Shown: one piece after another, positions 24,301 through 32,039 of the stretch
Layout of the letters: each line of letters opens with the position of its first letter
Numbering within the stretch: the first letter of the stretch is position 1
Assembly: GCA_051747385.1 (NCBI GenBank)
Contig: JBNJGB010000007.1
Location: forward strand, 124,001 to 188,000
Direction: 5' to 3'
DNA length: 64,000 nt
Source: JBNJGB01 sp051747385
GTDB lineage: Bacteria; Myxococcota_A; UBA9042; PHBI01; JACKFB01
Position numbers and translations under genes: made by a program
Notes under the pieces: generated by a model
Databases searched by the model: none
Told to the model about the DNA's origin: nothing
The model's input: only the letters and a program-made list of their open reading frames with translations

Positions 24301-24848
24301 CGGTCCTGCTCCTTGATGCCGCTCCGGACGATCTCCAGGTAGAAACCGTCCTCGCCGAACAGGCCGCGGTAGTGGCGCGCCAGGGAGGCCGCCTCGCCCA
24401 TGTCCCCGTGGAGGATGGCCTGGGGGATCTCGCCGGACAGGCTGCCGGACAGGGCGATGAGGCCGTCGGCGTGGTCGTCCAGCAGCGCCCGGTCGATGCG
24501 CGGCTGCGGCGCCCGCGACGGGCTGTCCATCCACGCCCGGCTCAGCAGATAGCAGAGGTTCTTGTAGCCCGTCATGTCGCGGCAGAGCAGGACGATGGTG
24601 CCCGCTCGCCGGACGTTCGCGTCGGTCCGATCCTCGGGGACGATGTGGACCTCGGAGCCCAGGATGGGCTTCACGCCGGCCTTCTTCGCCGCCTTGAAGA
24701 ACTCGACCGCCCCGAACATGTTGTTGTGGTCGGTCATGGCGATCGCGCCGGCGCCGTCGTCCACGGCGCGCGCGACCAGGTCGTCCACCCGGATCGTCGA
24801 GTCCAGCATGCTGTACTCGGTGTGCGTGTGCAGGTGGACGAACGACAT
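21354..24848 (-). CDS. dnaE: DNA polymerase III alpha subunit
   Basis: A 1164-residue replicative polymerase, full length. PHP domain at 1-280, beginning HLHTHTEYSMLD with further metal-type residues (DHNNMFG). Palm: GPGRGSGAGSLVAY (substrate contact) and PDFDVDF (two catalytic Asp); the third Asp is in the VKFDFLGLK block. Then come the fingers (YRPGPLQSGM), the tandem HhH domain (AIKGVGGGAVESIL), the OB fold (REEIAGV region to LEDLTGRAEMLVF) and a short C-terminal domain. The start ATG has a GGGGAGGG box. It copies the chromosome as the core of the polymerase III holoenzyme. The beta-clamp motif was not identified. The downstream MFS gene is 10 bases away. Confidence 0.96.
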   Translation of the reverse strand: MSFVHLHTHTEYSMLDSTIRVDDLVARAVDDGAGAIAMTDHNNMFGAVEFFKAAKKAGVKPILGSEVHIVPEDRTDANVRRAGTIVLLCRDMTGYKNLCYLLSRAWMDSPSRAPQPRIDRALLDDHADGLIALSGSLSGEIPQAILHGDMGEAASLARHYRGLFGEDGFYLEIVRSGIKEQDRVNQGLLHLSEELGLPLVAGADAHYGAQDSAAAHEVLMCVQLGKMLPTLDTKARITDQLHLAPSEEMAERYADLPEAVANTAAIAERCDVELDLGHIYLPQFEVPEGFDSESYLKHLADRGLEERFEEARAQGREPDEDVYRKRLDYELGIINQMGFPGYFLIVWDFINYGKQHGVPVGPGRGSGAGSLVAYSLRITDIDPILYSLLFERFLNPERVSMPDFDVDFCMHKRDRVIRYVTEKYGEDNVGQIITYGKMKAKAVVRDVARVLGLSFGEADRAAKLIPDDLGMTLEKAFKAEPRLNELCDEDPRYARLFEVARLLEGLNRQAGMHAAGVVIGEKPLWEYVPLYAVHDEDDVVRITQFAKDEVEEAGLVKFDFLGLKTLTVIDHAVRIINEIKAERGEEPLDIAAIPIDDDEVFDLITHGNTTGVFQLESSGFKELLRKLKPDCFEDIIAAVALYRPGPLQSGMVDSFIKRKHGEESVEYPHPWLKDTLEETYGVMVYQEQVMQAASVLAGFSLGQADILRRAMGKKKIEEMKRQRVVFREGCVERGVPAEQADTIFDTIDKFAGYGFNKSHSAAYGLISYQTAWLKTHHPVEFMAALLTCDGDNTDKVVRLIAEARAMGITVLPPSVIASDHDFTVAEGAIRFGLGAIKGVGGGAVESILAARREDGPFENLFDFTERVDLKRVNRRVMEALVKCGAFDDFDLPRKGLFDALDKAIERGQHMQRDREMGQFNLFGELEPAKPEGDTSGGEIAFIDVEDEWSDKVRLAFEKECLGFYVSGHPLDRYQEEIQRRGYTTLASLGGRNNRERVEIAGVVSEMKERPLKSGNGRMAFVTLEDLTGRAEMLVFSRVFAEAEEALKSDEPLRVSATVQHEGEGESRSVKLRAESIRTMADVRMETTRRIRLRVDAERAEPRRLKRLQEVLLAQERGLPVEIVLAFPEEGEATISLGEHFRLTAEDEVIDRVERVIGRDRVAFL

Positions 24849-24900
24849 GGGCGGCCCTCCCCGTGGAGTCTCCGGGGGTGTACCGCCCGCCTCGGAGCGT

Positions 24901-24933
24901 GGTCAACCACGCCGCGCGTGGGCTCGGTTGACC
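24901..24933. promoter_or_regulatory. Inverted repeat between dnaE and orn
   Basis: GGTCAACC (24901-24908) and GGTTGACC (24926-24933) match perfectly around a 17-base spacer. The left arm is also the centre of a 7-bp palindrome with arms GCGTGGT and ACCACGC. It lies in the 160-bp divergent gap, 52 bases upstream of dnaE, so it may be an operator for one or both genes. No known regulator can be named. Confidence 0.35.
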
Positions 24934-25008
24934 AACGGGGCGCGCGGGTCGATCCTGCCTGCGCGTGGGCGCCCCGCAGCGCCTCTCCCCTCAACCATCG
25001 GAGTTGCC

Positions 25009-25566
25009 GTGCCCCCGAGCCCGAAGCACCTGGTGTGGCTCGACATGGAGATGTCGGGACTGGACCCCGAGACGTGCGTGCCCCTCGAGATCGCGACGGT
25101 CGTGACGGACAACGACCTGAACATCCTCGCGGAGGGTCCGAACCTGGTGATCCACCAGCCGGAGTCCGTCCTGGACGCCATGGACGACTGGAACACCGAG
25201 CACCACGGCGCGAGCGGCCTCACGGAGGCGGTGCGCAACTCCCGGGTGTCCTGCCAGCAGGCCGAGGAGATGACCCTGTCGTTCCTCACCGGCTGGACCG
25301 AGCCGGGCCGGTCGCCGCTGTGCGGCAACTCCGTGGGCCAGGACCGCCGCTTCCTCCGGCGCTACATGCCCCGGCTGGAGCAGCACCTCCACTACCGCAT
25401 CGTCGACATCTCCTCCATCAAGGAGCTGTCGGTGCGCTGGTACTCTCTCGAGCCTCCCCGGAAGAAAGAGGCGCACCGCGCGCTGGATGATATCCTCGAG
25501 TCCATCGAGGAGCTCCGGTTCTATCGGCGGACCCTGTTCCGCACCGAGCCCGCCCTCCTCGACTGA
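25009..25566 (+). CDS. orn: Oligoribonuclease
   Basis: A 185-residue DEDDh exonuclease, full length. WLDMEMSGLDPE supplies the first Asp and Glu, GNSVGQDRRFLRRYMP the second Asp, and EAHRALDDILES the general-base His and last Asp; HYRIVDISSIKEL is the family's dimer-side motif. The GTG start is the only in-frame start just before the conserved LVWLDMEMSG. Orn cuts 2- to 5-nucleotide RNA to mononucleotides, including pGpG from cyclic-di-GMP turnover. It is divergent from dnaE and followed by the P460 gene 26 bases on. Confidence 0.95.
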   Translation: MPPSPKHLVWLDMEMSGLDPETCVPLEIATVVTDNDLNILAEGPNLVIHQPESVLDAMDDWNTEHHGASGLTEAVRNSRVSCQQAEEMTLSFLTGWTEPGRSPLCGNSVGQDRRFLRRYMPRLEQHLHYRIVDISSIKELSVRWYSLEPPRKKEAHRALDDILESIEELRFYRRTLFRTEPALLD

Positions 25567-25592
25567 CACCGAGCCACCCCCAAGGAGCGACG

Positions 25593-26045
25593 ATGCGACG
25601 GTTCCTGGCGTTCGTGATGCTGGCCGCCGGCCTGGCGGCGTGTGGCCCCATGGAGACCGAGGAGGCCCCGCGCTCGGCGGCCCACCCCGACTACCCCGAC
25701 GACTACAAGAGCTGGAAGCACGTCAACGACGCGCCCATCGTCCGCGAGGACGAGGGCATCGTCCGCGAGATCTATACGCTCCCGGCCCCGGAGCTCGGCC
25801 AGGGCACCGTCATCGTGAAGGAGCAGTACCGCCTGGCTCCCGGCGGCGGAAAGGGCGACATGGAGTTCGTGGGCGTGATGCGCCGGACCGGCGCCGACGT
25901 GAACAACGGCTGGGTCTTCCAGGCGTTCGACCCGAGCACGAAGCGGGAGGCGGCCGCCATGGACTCCACGGCGTGCGTCGGCTGTCACACGCTCCAGGAG
26001 GGCAACGACTTCCTGTTCACGCCCCGCACGAAGCTGCTGCCCTAG
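25593..26045 (+). CDS. Cytochrome P460-like haem lipoprotein
   Basis: A 150-residue exported protein with a strong AAGGAG box. The signal peptide ends LAAC, so Cys17 is probably lipidated. The mature part begins with the P460-type YPDDYKSWKHVND segment. It ends with a single c-type haem site, CVGCH (128-132), in TACVGCHTLQEGNDFLFTP, where P460 proteins carry theirs. Cytochromes P460 oxidise hydroxylamine or act on NO and need a Lys cross-linked to the haem; the cross-link cannot be judged here. This protein would be a client of the Ccm system further along. It may be co-transcribed with orn. Confidence 0.82.
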   Translation: MRRFLAFVMLAAGLAACGPMETEEAPRSAAHPDYPDDYKSWKHVNDAPIVREDEGIVREIYTLPAPELGQGTVIVKEQYRLAPGGGKGDMEFVGVMRRTGADVNNGWVFQAFDPSTKREAAAMDSTACVGCHTLQEGNDFLFTPRTKLLP

Positions 26046-26063
26046 CAGCGGCCGGACTCGGGA

Positions 26064-27293
26064 TCAGGGCGTCGACGCGGGCTCCGCCGGGGCGCTGTCC
26101 GCCGGCGGGGTCGCCTCGTCGCGCTCCTCGTCCGCGGCCTCCTTCCGAGCGCGGCGCGCCTCGCCGGCGGCGCGTCGGCTCCGGGCCACCTTCTCCCAGC
26201 CCGGCACGTCCTCCAGGGCGTCCAGGGCGCGCCCGGCCAGCGCCTCGCGGCCCTCGCGCACGAAGCGATCGTGGGCGGCCAGGAGGATCTCGCCGCGCGT
26301 GTCGGGCTCGTCGGCCCGCTCAAGGGCCCGCTCCACCTCTCGCCAGGGCTCCGCCGGGGCCGCGTTCGCCTCGTCCTGCTCCGGCGCTGGAGCCCCCTCG
26401 GCCGGGGCCGCGCGCCGCGTCCGCTTCTTCGGCCGGGGCTGCGCCTCGCCCTGCTCCTCGACGCTGTCGTAGCCGACCGCGAACGGAGTCCCCGAGGGCG
26501 CCCGCTTCGCGGCCTTCTGCTTGCGGGCAGCGGGCTCGTCCTGCGTCCGGAGGGCGTCGGCGATCCGCCGCTCCTCGGCCTCCTTCCGCTCCGGGGGGGC
26601 GGCCTTCCCGGCGGCCGCGGGCTCCTCGGCCTTCGCCAGGCCTCCGGCGGAGTCCCCGAGCGCCTCGCGCTCCCGGTCCTCGTCCACTGAGCGGGCGGGC
26701 TCGGCCTCCGCCAGGGCCACCTCGTCGGGGGCCGCCTCCGGCTCGGCCTCGGGCTGCTCCTCCTCCGACGGCACGCCGGAGCCCTCGGCCAGGCGCGCCT
26801 CGGGCTCGGCGGTCGGCGCCGGGTCCCGGGCGGCCCGATCCGGCCGGGGCTCGGCCTCCATCTTCGGCGCCTCCCGGAGCGCCACCTCGCCGATCGCGGG
26901 CTCGCCCTCCGTCGCCCGCTGCTCCTCCCGGGCCGACAGGAAGAGCGCCGTACCACCGACCACCAGAAACAGCATGGCCGCGGCGAAGGCCGGCTGCATC
27001 ACCAGCGCCAGCAGGCGGTCGAGCAGCCCGGGGGCCTCCCCGGCCTCGCCGGTGTCCGGAGGAGTCACGGCAGCCCGGGCCTCCCGCATCACGCCGTCCA
27101 GCAGGTCGTCCGGGAGGGGCTCGTCCGACAGCCCGGACATGGCCTCGCGGGTCCGGCGATGCGCCGCCACCTCGGCCCGGAGATCCGGGTGAGCGTCCAG
27201 GGCCTCCTCGAAGCGGCGCCGCTCGGGCTCGCTCAGCTCGTCGTACAGATAGTCGACGAGGTGATCCTCCAGCTCCTGGCGCGTCATCTTCAC
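26064..27293 (-). CDS. Membrane anti-sigma factor (non-zinc type)
   Basis: A 409-residue single-pass membrane protein lying 54 bases behind the ECF sigma gene. The cytoplasmic N-terminus (about 1-70: LEDHLVDYLYDELSEPERRR, then a helical pair) is the sigma-binding anti-sigma fold, but without the HxxxCxxC zinc motif. One membrane helix spans about 99-120. The periplasmic part is a long Glu/Ala/Pro-rich low-complexity region (120-310) and a helical C-terminus. The GTG start is preferred because GGAGGA lies 11 bases upstream of it. It should hold the sigma factor inactive until an envelope signal acts. Confidence 0.8.
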   Translation of the reverse strand: MKMTRQELEDHLVDYLYDELSEPERRRFEEALDAHPDLRAEVAAHRRTREAMSGLSDEPLPDDLLDGVMREARAAVTPPDTGEAGEAPGLLDRLLALVMQPAFAAAMLFLVVGGTALFLSAREEQRATEGEPAIGEVALREAPKMEAEPRPDRAARDPAPTAEPEARLAEGSGVPSEEEQPEAEPEAAPDEVALAEAEPARSVDEDREREALGDSAGGLAKAEEPAAAGKAAPPERKEAEERRIADALRTQDEPAARKQKAAKRAPSGTPFAVGYDSVEEQGEAQPRPKKRTRRAAPAEGAPAPEQDEANAAPAEPWREVERALERADEPDTRGEILLAAHDRFVREGREALAGRALDALEDVPGWEKVARSRRAAGEARRARKEAADEERDEATPPADSAPAEPASTP

Positions 27294-27347
27294 GATGGGG
27301 TCAATCCTCCGCCGCCCGCGGCGCGGGTGCCTGCGTATCGAGCCTAA

Positions 27348-27944
27348 TCACCGGATCGTCTCCTGGAATTCCGCCAGGGCGGCGCGGAGCCCCTGCAAGG
27401 CGTAGCGCATCCGACTCTTGATGGTGTTCTCGGGGACGCCGACCACCTCCGCGATCTCCCGGAACTTGAGTCCGTCGTACTCGCGCATGATGAAGACCTC
27501 CCGCTGCTCGCCCGGCAGGGCGTCGAGGGCCGCGCGCAGCGCCTCCCGGAAGCGGCGATCCCGGGTCCGGCTGTCGGGGAGCGGGTCCGGCGCCTCCACG
27601 CGGTCCAGGAGGGTCGCCCCACCCTGCTCGTCCCTCCGGAGGGGGGCGTCGAGCGCCAGGTGGCGCCGGTGCTTCGCCTTGCGCGCGTGGTCGATGCAGA
27701 GGTTCCGCGCGATGGTGTACAGCCAGGTCGTGAACCGGGCCTGCCGCCGGAACGTGTCCGCCCGGTGGACCACCCGCAGGAAGGTGTCCTGCACCAGGTC
27801 CTCGGCGAGCGGCCGGTCCCCGGTGTGGCGCAGGATGAAGTTGTAGACCTTCTGGCCATGGCGTCGCACGAGCTCCTGGAAGGCGTTCGCGTCGCCTTCC
27901 AGATAACGGTTCATCAGTGCTTCGTCGGAAAGCTCCTGCCCCAC
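27348..27944 (-). CDS. ECF-family RNA polymerase sigma factor
   Basis: A 198-residue sigma-70 family protein of ECF type. Region 2 has DANAFQELVRRHG and AEDLVQDTFLRVV, with RFTTWLYTIARNLCIDHAR as the -10 reading part. Region 4 has LPGEQREVFIMREYDGLKFREIAEVVGVPENTIKSR, a full HTH. The regions are joined by a short acidic linker, and region 3 is absent. It directs RNA polymerase to a small regulon and is probably held by the anti-sigma encoded next. A GGAAC-type auto-regulated -35 was looked for upstream and not found. Confidence 0.92.
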   Translation of the reverse strand: MGQELSDEALMNRYLEGDANAFQELVRRHGQKVYNFILRHTGDRPLAEDLVQDTFLRVVHRADTFRRQARFTTWLYTIARNLCIDHARKAKHRRHLALDAPLRRDEQGGATLLDRVEAPDPLPDSRTRDRRFREALRAALDALPGEQREVFIMREYDGLKFREIAEVVGVPENTIKSRMRYALQGLRAALAEFQETIR

Positions 27945-28088
27945 GGCTCTCTCACCCCGGCCCGGCGCTTCCCGGCGCTCGTGTCCTTGGACGCGCGGGG
28001 CGGGAAACGGATCTACGGGAACGTGCTGACTCTTCCGCCCGGCGCAGACCCACGCCGCGGGCGGATGCGGCAGTCTGGACCTGCGAGA

Positions 28089-28763
28089 TCAGTTGATCCA
28101 CCCCGCCCCCTCGCGCCGGGTGGCGGTCCGCTCCATCAGCAGGCGGACGACGTGGTCGGCGAGCGTCCGGCAGCGGACGGCCGGGGACATGCACTCCAGC
28201 AGGGACTGGCGCTCCATGGGATCGTCGACGACCACGCCCGCCAGGCGGTGGGAGAGCACGCCGGGATCGTCGCTGGACGCCAGGACCTTCCCGAGGAACG
28301 CGCCGTCCGGACCCAGCTCCCGCGCGAGGCTGGCGACGAGGGACACGACGCGGTCGCGCGCCTCCACCAGGGCCGCGTCTCCGTCGTCGGGGAGGTCCGG
28401 CAGCGGCTCCACGTCCACCAGGCGATAGGCGTCCTGCTCCCTCTCCCGGAGGATGCGCACGCGCTGGACGCAGTGGACGAAGATGTTCGTCCGCCCGTCG
28501 CGCAGGCGCCTGTCCGAGACCACGCGCGCCAGGCCCGCCACGCGGAACACCGGCGGTGTCCCGTGATAGCGCTCCTGCCAGCCCGGCTCGAGGCCCGCGA
28601 CGACCAGCAGGCGCCGATCCGCCAGGCAGTGATCGAGCATCCCCACGTAGCGCGGCTCGAAGACGTGGAACGGCGCCAGGGTGTGCGGGAAGAGGGTGTA
28701 CTCCGGCAGCGGGAACAGGGGCAGCGCTTCGTGGGTCCCGGCGGTGCGTTCGATGTCGTCCAT
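28089..28763 (-). CDS. LON peptidase substrate-binding domain protein
   Basis: A 224-residue cytoplasmic protein consisting only of the LON N-terminal (substrate-binding) domain: LPLFPLPEYTLFPHTLAPFHVFEPRY at the start, then RILREREQDAYRLVDVEPLPD, and a helical C-terminus (MERQSLLECMSPAVR). There is no AAA or protease domain. Such stand-alone proteins are widespread; no substrate is established. The 104 bases upstream contain a T6 run on the minus strand that may end the preceding lipoprotein gene, but with a poor stem. Confidence 0.85.
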   Translation of the reverse strand: MDDIERTAGTHEALPLFPLPEYTLFPHTLAPFHVFEPRYVGMLDHCLADRRLLVVAGLEPGWQERYHGTPPVFRVAGLARVVSDRRLRDGRTNIFVHCVQRVRILREREQDAYRLVDVEPLPDLPDDGDAALVEARDRVVSLVASLARELGPDGAFLGKVLASSDDPGVLSHRLAGVVVDDPMERQSLLECMSPAVRCRTLADHVVRLLMERTATRREGAGWIN

Positions 28764-28867
28764 GCCCGGCTCCGACTCGGCCGCGCCCCGTCACGCGGGG
28801 CGTGCAGCGAATCGTGCGGGGCATCCCGGGGGTGGTCAAAAAAGCACCCGGCCGCCAGCCTCCAAGC

Positions 28868-29251
28868 CTATTTGGGGCAGCTCGCGAGCTCCAGGGCCGT
28901 CCGGGCGGCCATGATGCAGTCGGCCATCGCCTGGGTGCCCTCCTCGAGGCAGTCCCTGGGACAGCTCTCGCGCAGAGCCTTGTCGATCTCGGCCTTCATC
29001 TCGGCGCCGGCGTCCGCGGGCAGGCTCTTCATGGTGAGCGTGGTGGCGTGGTCGCACACCCGCTTGCACGTGGCGGCGTCGAGCTCTCCCGTCGGCTCGG
29101 GGAGCGGCTCGGCGGCTCCCGCGCCCTCTTCGGGGTCCTCGACCTCCGCCTCCGCGGCGGGCTCGGGCTCGGCGGCGGGTCGCTCCTTCTCGCACGCCGA
29201 CGCGGAGCACAGCAGGAAGAGCACGACGCTGGCCACGGCGAACACGCGCAT
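28868..29251 (-). CDS. Small Cys-patterned lipoprotein, paralogue 1
   Basis: A 127-residue exported protein; the ATG has a GGGAG box. The signal peptide ends CSASAC, the last Cys being the likely lipidated one. A Glu/Pro-rich linker follows, then a helical domain with CKRVC, CPRDC, Cys, and a final Cys. The last part is spaced C-x3-C-x10-C-x12-C, exactly as in the next gene. The twin CX3C pattern suggests disulfide-stapled helical hairpins. No known family name. It is read in the same direction as its paralogue, 103 bases behind it. Confidence 0.7.
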   Translation of the reverse strand: MRVFAVASVVLFLLCSASACEKERPAAEPEPAAEAEVEDPEEGAGAAEPLPEPTGELDAATCKRVCDHATTLTMKSLPADAGAEMKAEIDKALRESCPRDCLEEGTQAMADCIMAARTALELASCPK

Positions 29252-29354
29252 CTCGACACTCCCGATCGACGCCCGGACGTCCCGTCCGTGCGGGTCGTCG
29301 CTCACGGACGTCATCTTGGCGGGGCCCCTCGGACGGTGCAACCCCGGGCCGGTG

Positions 29355-29687
29355 CTACTTGCACTTCTCGAGGTCTTCGACCGACTTCGCGTTCGACAGG
29401 CACTCGGCCTTGTCGCGGGTGCCCTTGTCCATGCACTGCTTCAGGCACTCGTCCTCGACCGCGTCGATCATGGCCGTCGCCATGTCCCTGGCGATGGCCT
29501 TGCCCTCCTCGCCGGACTCGGCGAGGTCACGGGTCGCCTCGATCTTCTGGTCGATGTGGGTCTGGCTGACCTTGGCCACGTTTTCGCACGCCGTGCGGCA
29601 CTCCTCCTCTGAGGCCTTGAAGGCGCACCCCGCGGAGGCGGAGGCGAGCGTGAGCGCGACGGTCGCGCCGAGAAGCCACGTGCGCAT
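29355..29687 (-). CDS. Small Cys-patterned lipoprotein, paralogue 2
   Basis: A 110-residue exported protein with a GAGGGAG box. The lipobox is ASAGC. The mature part holds CRTAC, CLKQC, then Cys and a last Cys (LEKCK end), with spacing C-x3-C-x10-C-x12-C identical to the downstream paralogue although the residues between differ. A long charged helix lies between the two CX3C motifs. The last block, CLSNAKSVEDLEKC, is also echoed in the 118-residue protein at 57743 (CIIAAKTKEEARAC). Function unknown; periplasmic or membrane-anchored. Confidence 0.7.
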   Translation of the reverse strand: MRTWLLGATVALTLASASAGCAFKASEEECRTACENVAKVSQTHIDQKIEATRDLAESGEEGKAIARDMATAMIDAVEDECLKQCMDKGTRDKAECLSNAKSVEDLEKCK

Positions 29688-29849
29688 GAAACTCCCTCTT
29701 CGGTCCGGCCCGCGCCCCGGTTGCGACCGGGGATGCCGCGTGCCACCCTGCGTCCGCGGTATACTCGGGTCCGCACGTGGCCTTGTCAATCATCGGCGGA
29801 CCGGTCCGGGGACGCGCCGGGCGGCCGTCGCGCACAGCCTGGAGTCGGG

Positions 29850-30197
29850 ATGGCGAGCGGCGAGAAGAAGGCGGGGAAGAAGGCCGAACAGGCCGAGGGC
29901 GGCGAAGAGACGCTCCCGCGCGTGCAGAGCGCCAGGCTGGCCGATGAGCCGGTGCAGACCCGCCTGCGCCCCATCATGCGCTTCCCGCCCGAGGACGAGG
30001 GCGAAGACGAGCCGACGCCCAAGCCGAACATCGCCCTGGTGCTGCGCCCCATCCACCACCACGCGGCCCCCGAGCTCCCGCCCAGGCCGGAGAAGCCGAA
30101 CACCCACTACGTCGTGCGCCAGTGGTCCCCCCGGCCCAAGCGGCAGCGGGCCCCGAGCATCGGCTCCATGGACCCGTCGCGGCGGGCGAAGAAGTAG
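29850..30197 (+). CDS. Basic, disordered protein of unknown function
   Basis: A 115-residue protein starting at an ATG 5 bases behind GGAG. It is rich in Lys, Arg, Pro and Glu, with no hydrophobic core, signal peptide or membrane segment. A short motif, PNIALVLRPIHHHAAPELPP, sits in the middle and a THYVVRQWSPRPKRQR segment near the end, followed by a basic tail. No family recognised. Codon use is like that of neighbours. It may bind nucleic acid, but that rests only on charge. Confidence 0.5.
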   Translation: MASGEKKAGKKAEQAEGGEETLPRVQSARLADEPVQTRLRPIMRFPPEDEGEDEPTPKPNIALVLRPIHHHAAPELPPRPEKPNTHYVVRQWSPRPKRQRAPSIGSMDPSRRAKK

Positions 30198-30201
30198 GAC
30201 A

Positions 30202-30240
30202 TGGGGTCAAGCCTACTCATTTCTCACTTTTCGGCTCGCC
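30202..30240. repeat. Inverted copy of the 40-bp intergenic repeat, in the 310-bp gap 30198-30507
   Basis: TGGGGTCAAGCCTACTCATT, then TCTCACTTTTC, is the reverse complement of the tandem units at 20037-20117 with a few changes. The rest of the gap (to 30507) holds an ACCGCCG...CGGCGGT hairpin near 30270 whose surroundings resemble 48438-48490, and a GTCCACG-type string. No convincing gene is seen. Confidence 0.6.
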
Positions 30241-30507
30241 CGGCCGCTCGCCTCACGAGTTGAAAGACCGCCGCACCCGGCGGTCACTTCCCGATCCACC
30301 GGCGCCGACAGCACAACGGGGCCCGGTCCCGAGTCCACTCCCGATGGGAGCGGAACGCCCTGGCCGGGGAAACCGACCACGACCACGTCCACGCCCACGT
30401 TTCGCAGGCTTTCGGCGAGTCGCGACCAATCGACAGGCGGGGACGCCGGCGCTCCGACCCGATGAGATCGGAGCCCGACCTGCGCGGCCGGACGCCGGAC
30501 CGGCCGG

Positions 30508-31842
30508 TCAGTCCTCCTCGAAGGACTCGAGAGCCTTGTCGATGGCGCGCTGCAGGCTGCCCTCCATGCCGGGCTCGCCGCGGCGGGCCCGGAGGAAGGC
30601 CTGGCCCTCCTCCGTGGAGCCGCACAGGCGGACCAGGTTGTGGAAGCTGGCGATGGCCGAGGAGCGCTCCTCGAGCTGGACGAGGGCGACGCCGGTCCAC
30701 CACCAGGCGCCCCGATCCCGCGGGTCCACGGTGAGCGCCCGGATGGCGCTCTCCAGCACCGGGGTCCAGTCGTCCCGGGCGGCGTGGACACGGGACAGCC
30801 CGACGAGCACCTGCGGGTCGTAGGGATACTCCTCCAGGAGGGCCTCCAGGAGCTTCCGGGCCTCGTCCATCTTCTCCTTCTGGAGGGCGGCGAGCGCCGG
30901 CACGACCCGCTCGTCGAAGTCCGACGGGCGCTTCGTGCGCTTCAGGACCTGCTCCCGGACCGTCTCGATGGCCTCGATCTTCTCCTCCAGGATGGCGGGC
31001 TTCGCCTCGTAGTGGTCGATGAGGTCGCCCACCAGGGTCGGGAGGGTCTCCTCGTCGTGATAGCGCGGATAGCGCGTGTCCGCGGACTCGAAGTCCTCGC
31101 CGGTCCACTGCATCAGCTGGTCCACGTAGGTCCACTGGTAGGCCGGGCCGCGGCGCCCGACGCGCTGCCGGACCACCACCTCGATGCGCCGATCCCGGTC
31201 CAGGTCCACGTAGTGGATGGAGTCCACGTGCTTGACCGGCAGCGTCTCGAAGCCGTCCTCGGTCCAGGCCACCAGCTCGTGGAACTGGTAGTAGCCGCTG
31301 CGTCCCGCTTCGCCGGACAGCAGGATCTCGGGCCGGCCGTCGGCGTTCAGGTCGCGGATGTCCACCAGCCGGAAGCGCTCGCCCGGCAGCTTGTCCGCCG
31401 CCCAGATGGGACGATAGCCCTGTTTCTTCTGAAGGCCCAGGATGGTGGGGCCCCAGCGCTTCTCGTCGTCGCCGATGGCCTCGGCGTCCGGCACCAGGAG
31501 CATCTCCGGCACGCGGTCGGCGTTCAGGTCGACGCCGTAGACCGCGACCAGCTCCGCGGGGGAGCGCTCGGGGAAGCGGCCGGTGACCTCCGTCACGGGC
31601 ACCAGCCGGCCGTCGTCGGCGTGGCTCATCCAGTCGCCCGACTCGAAGCGGTAGATGCGCGCCCCGGGGTCCGCGAGCACCGCCTCGGCGGCGGCCCCGC
31701 GCAGGCGATACGGCCCGCCGTCGTTGAACCCGAGGATGTCGAGGTCGTAGCGCCCCGAGTACGCGTTGGGTCGCGGCGCCGCCGAGGCCTGGGCGCCCGA
31801 GGTGGTGAAGAGCAGGATCAGCAGCGGGATCAGGAACCTCAC
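30508..31842 (-). CDS. Exported FG-GAP/TPR-type protein at the end of the ccm operon
   Basis: A 444-residue protein with a GTG start overlapping the previous stop (GTGA). The signal peptide is about 1-21. Three calcium-loop-like repeats, YGVDLNADRVPEMLL, IRDLNADGRPEILL and VDLDRDRRIEVVV, mark an FG-GAP/VCBS-style beta-propeller segment (about 95-240). A helical part follows, with a TPR-like stretch near 330-420 (DPQVLVGLSRVHAARDDW, AWWWTGVALVQLEERS). No enzyme motif. Its place after ccmC and the ccmD-like gene suggests an accessory periplasmic role, but it could be an unrelated passenger. Confidence 0.65.
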   Translation of the reverse strand: MRFLIPLLILLFTTSGAQASAAPRPNAYSGRYDLDILGFNDGGPYRLRGAAAEAVLADPGARIYRFESGDWMSHADDGRLVPVTEVTGRFPERSPAELVAVYGVDLNADRVPEMLLVPDAEAIGDDEKRWGPTILGLQKKQGYRPIWAADKLPGERFRLVDIRDLNADGRPEILLSGEAGRSGYYQFHELVAWTEDGFETLPVKHVDSIHYVDLDRDRRIEVVVRQRVGRRGPAYQWTYVDQLMQWTGEDFESADTRYPRYHDEETLPTLVGDLIDHYEAKPAILEEKIEAIETVREQVLKRTKRPSDFDERVVPALAALQKEKMDEARKLLEALLEEYPYDPQVLVGLSRVHAARDDWTPVLESAIRALTVDPRDRGAWWWTGVALVQLEERSSAIASFHNLVRLCGSTEEGQAFLRARRGEPGMEGSLQRAIDKALESFEED

Positions 31843-32039
31843 GGCGCCGCTCGGCCCTCCCCGGCCGGGGCCTCCTCGCCCTCCGCCGCCGCCAGGCGCT
31901 CGCGTCTTCGCCGGCGTCGCTCCTCTCGTCGGGCCTCCTCCTCGGCGGCGGCTGCCACCGAACGGCGCCCGAGCACCACGCCGAGCACCAGGCCCACCAG
32001 GAGCATCAGGGGAATGTAGAAGATGTGGCTCGTCGTCAC
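31839..32039 (-). CDS. Small single-pass membrane protein
   Basis: A 66-residue protein with one membrane helix (about 6-26, FYIPLMLLVGLVLGVVLG) and a very basic then acidic tail (EEARREERRRRRRERL). GTG start and TGA stop each overlap the neighbouring genes by 4 bases, so it is translated as part of the ccm chain. No family is recognised. Size and topology resemble small accessory subunits such as CcmD, but the preceding gene fits CcmD better. Confidence 0.6.
   Translation of the reverse strand: MTTSHIFYIPLMLLVGLVLGVVLGRRSVAAAAEEEARREERRRRRRERLAAAEGEEAPAGEGRAAP

Noticed and set aside
28836..28867. Rho-independent terminator of the lipoprotein gene (T6 on the minus strand)
   Set aside because: The T run is present but the preceding bases do not form a convincing stem, so it was not listed.
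30213..30460. Open minus-strand frame with VGVDVVVVGFP-like text in the gap after the FG-GAP gene
   Set aside because: No start codon with a ribosome-binding site outside the neighbouring gene, and part of it is the GTGGAC-type repeat and the 40-bp repeat.
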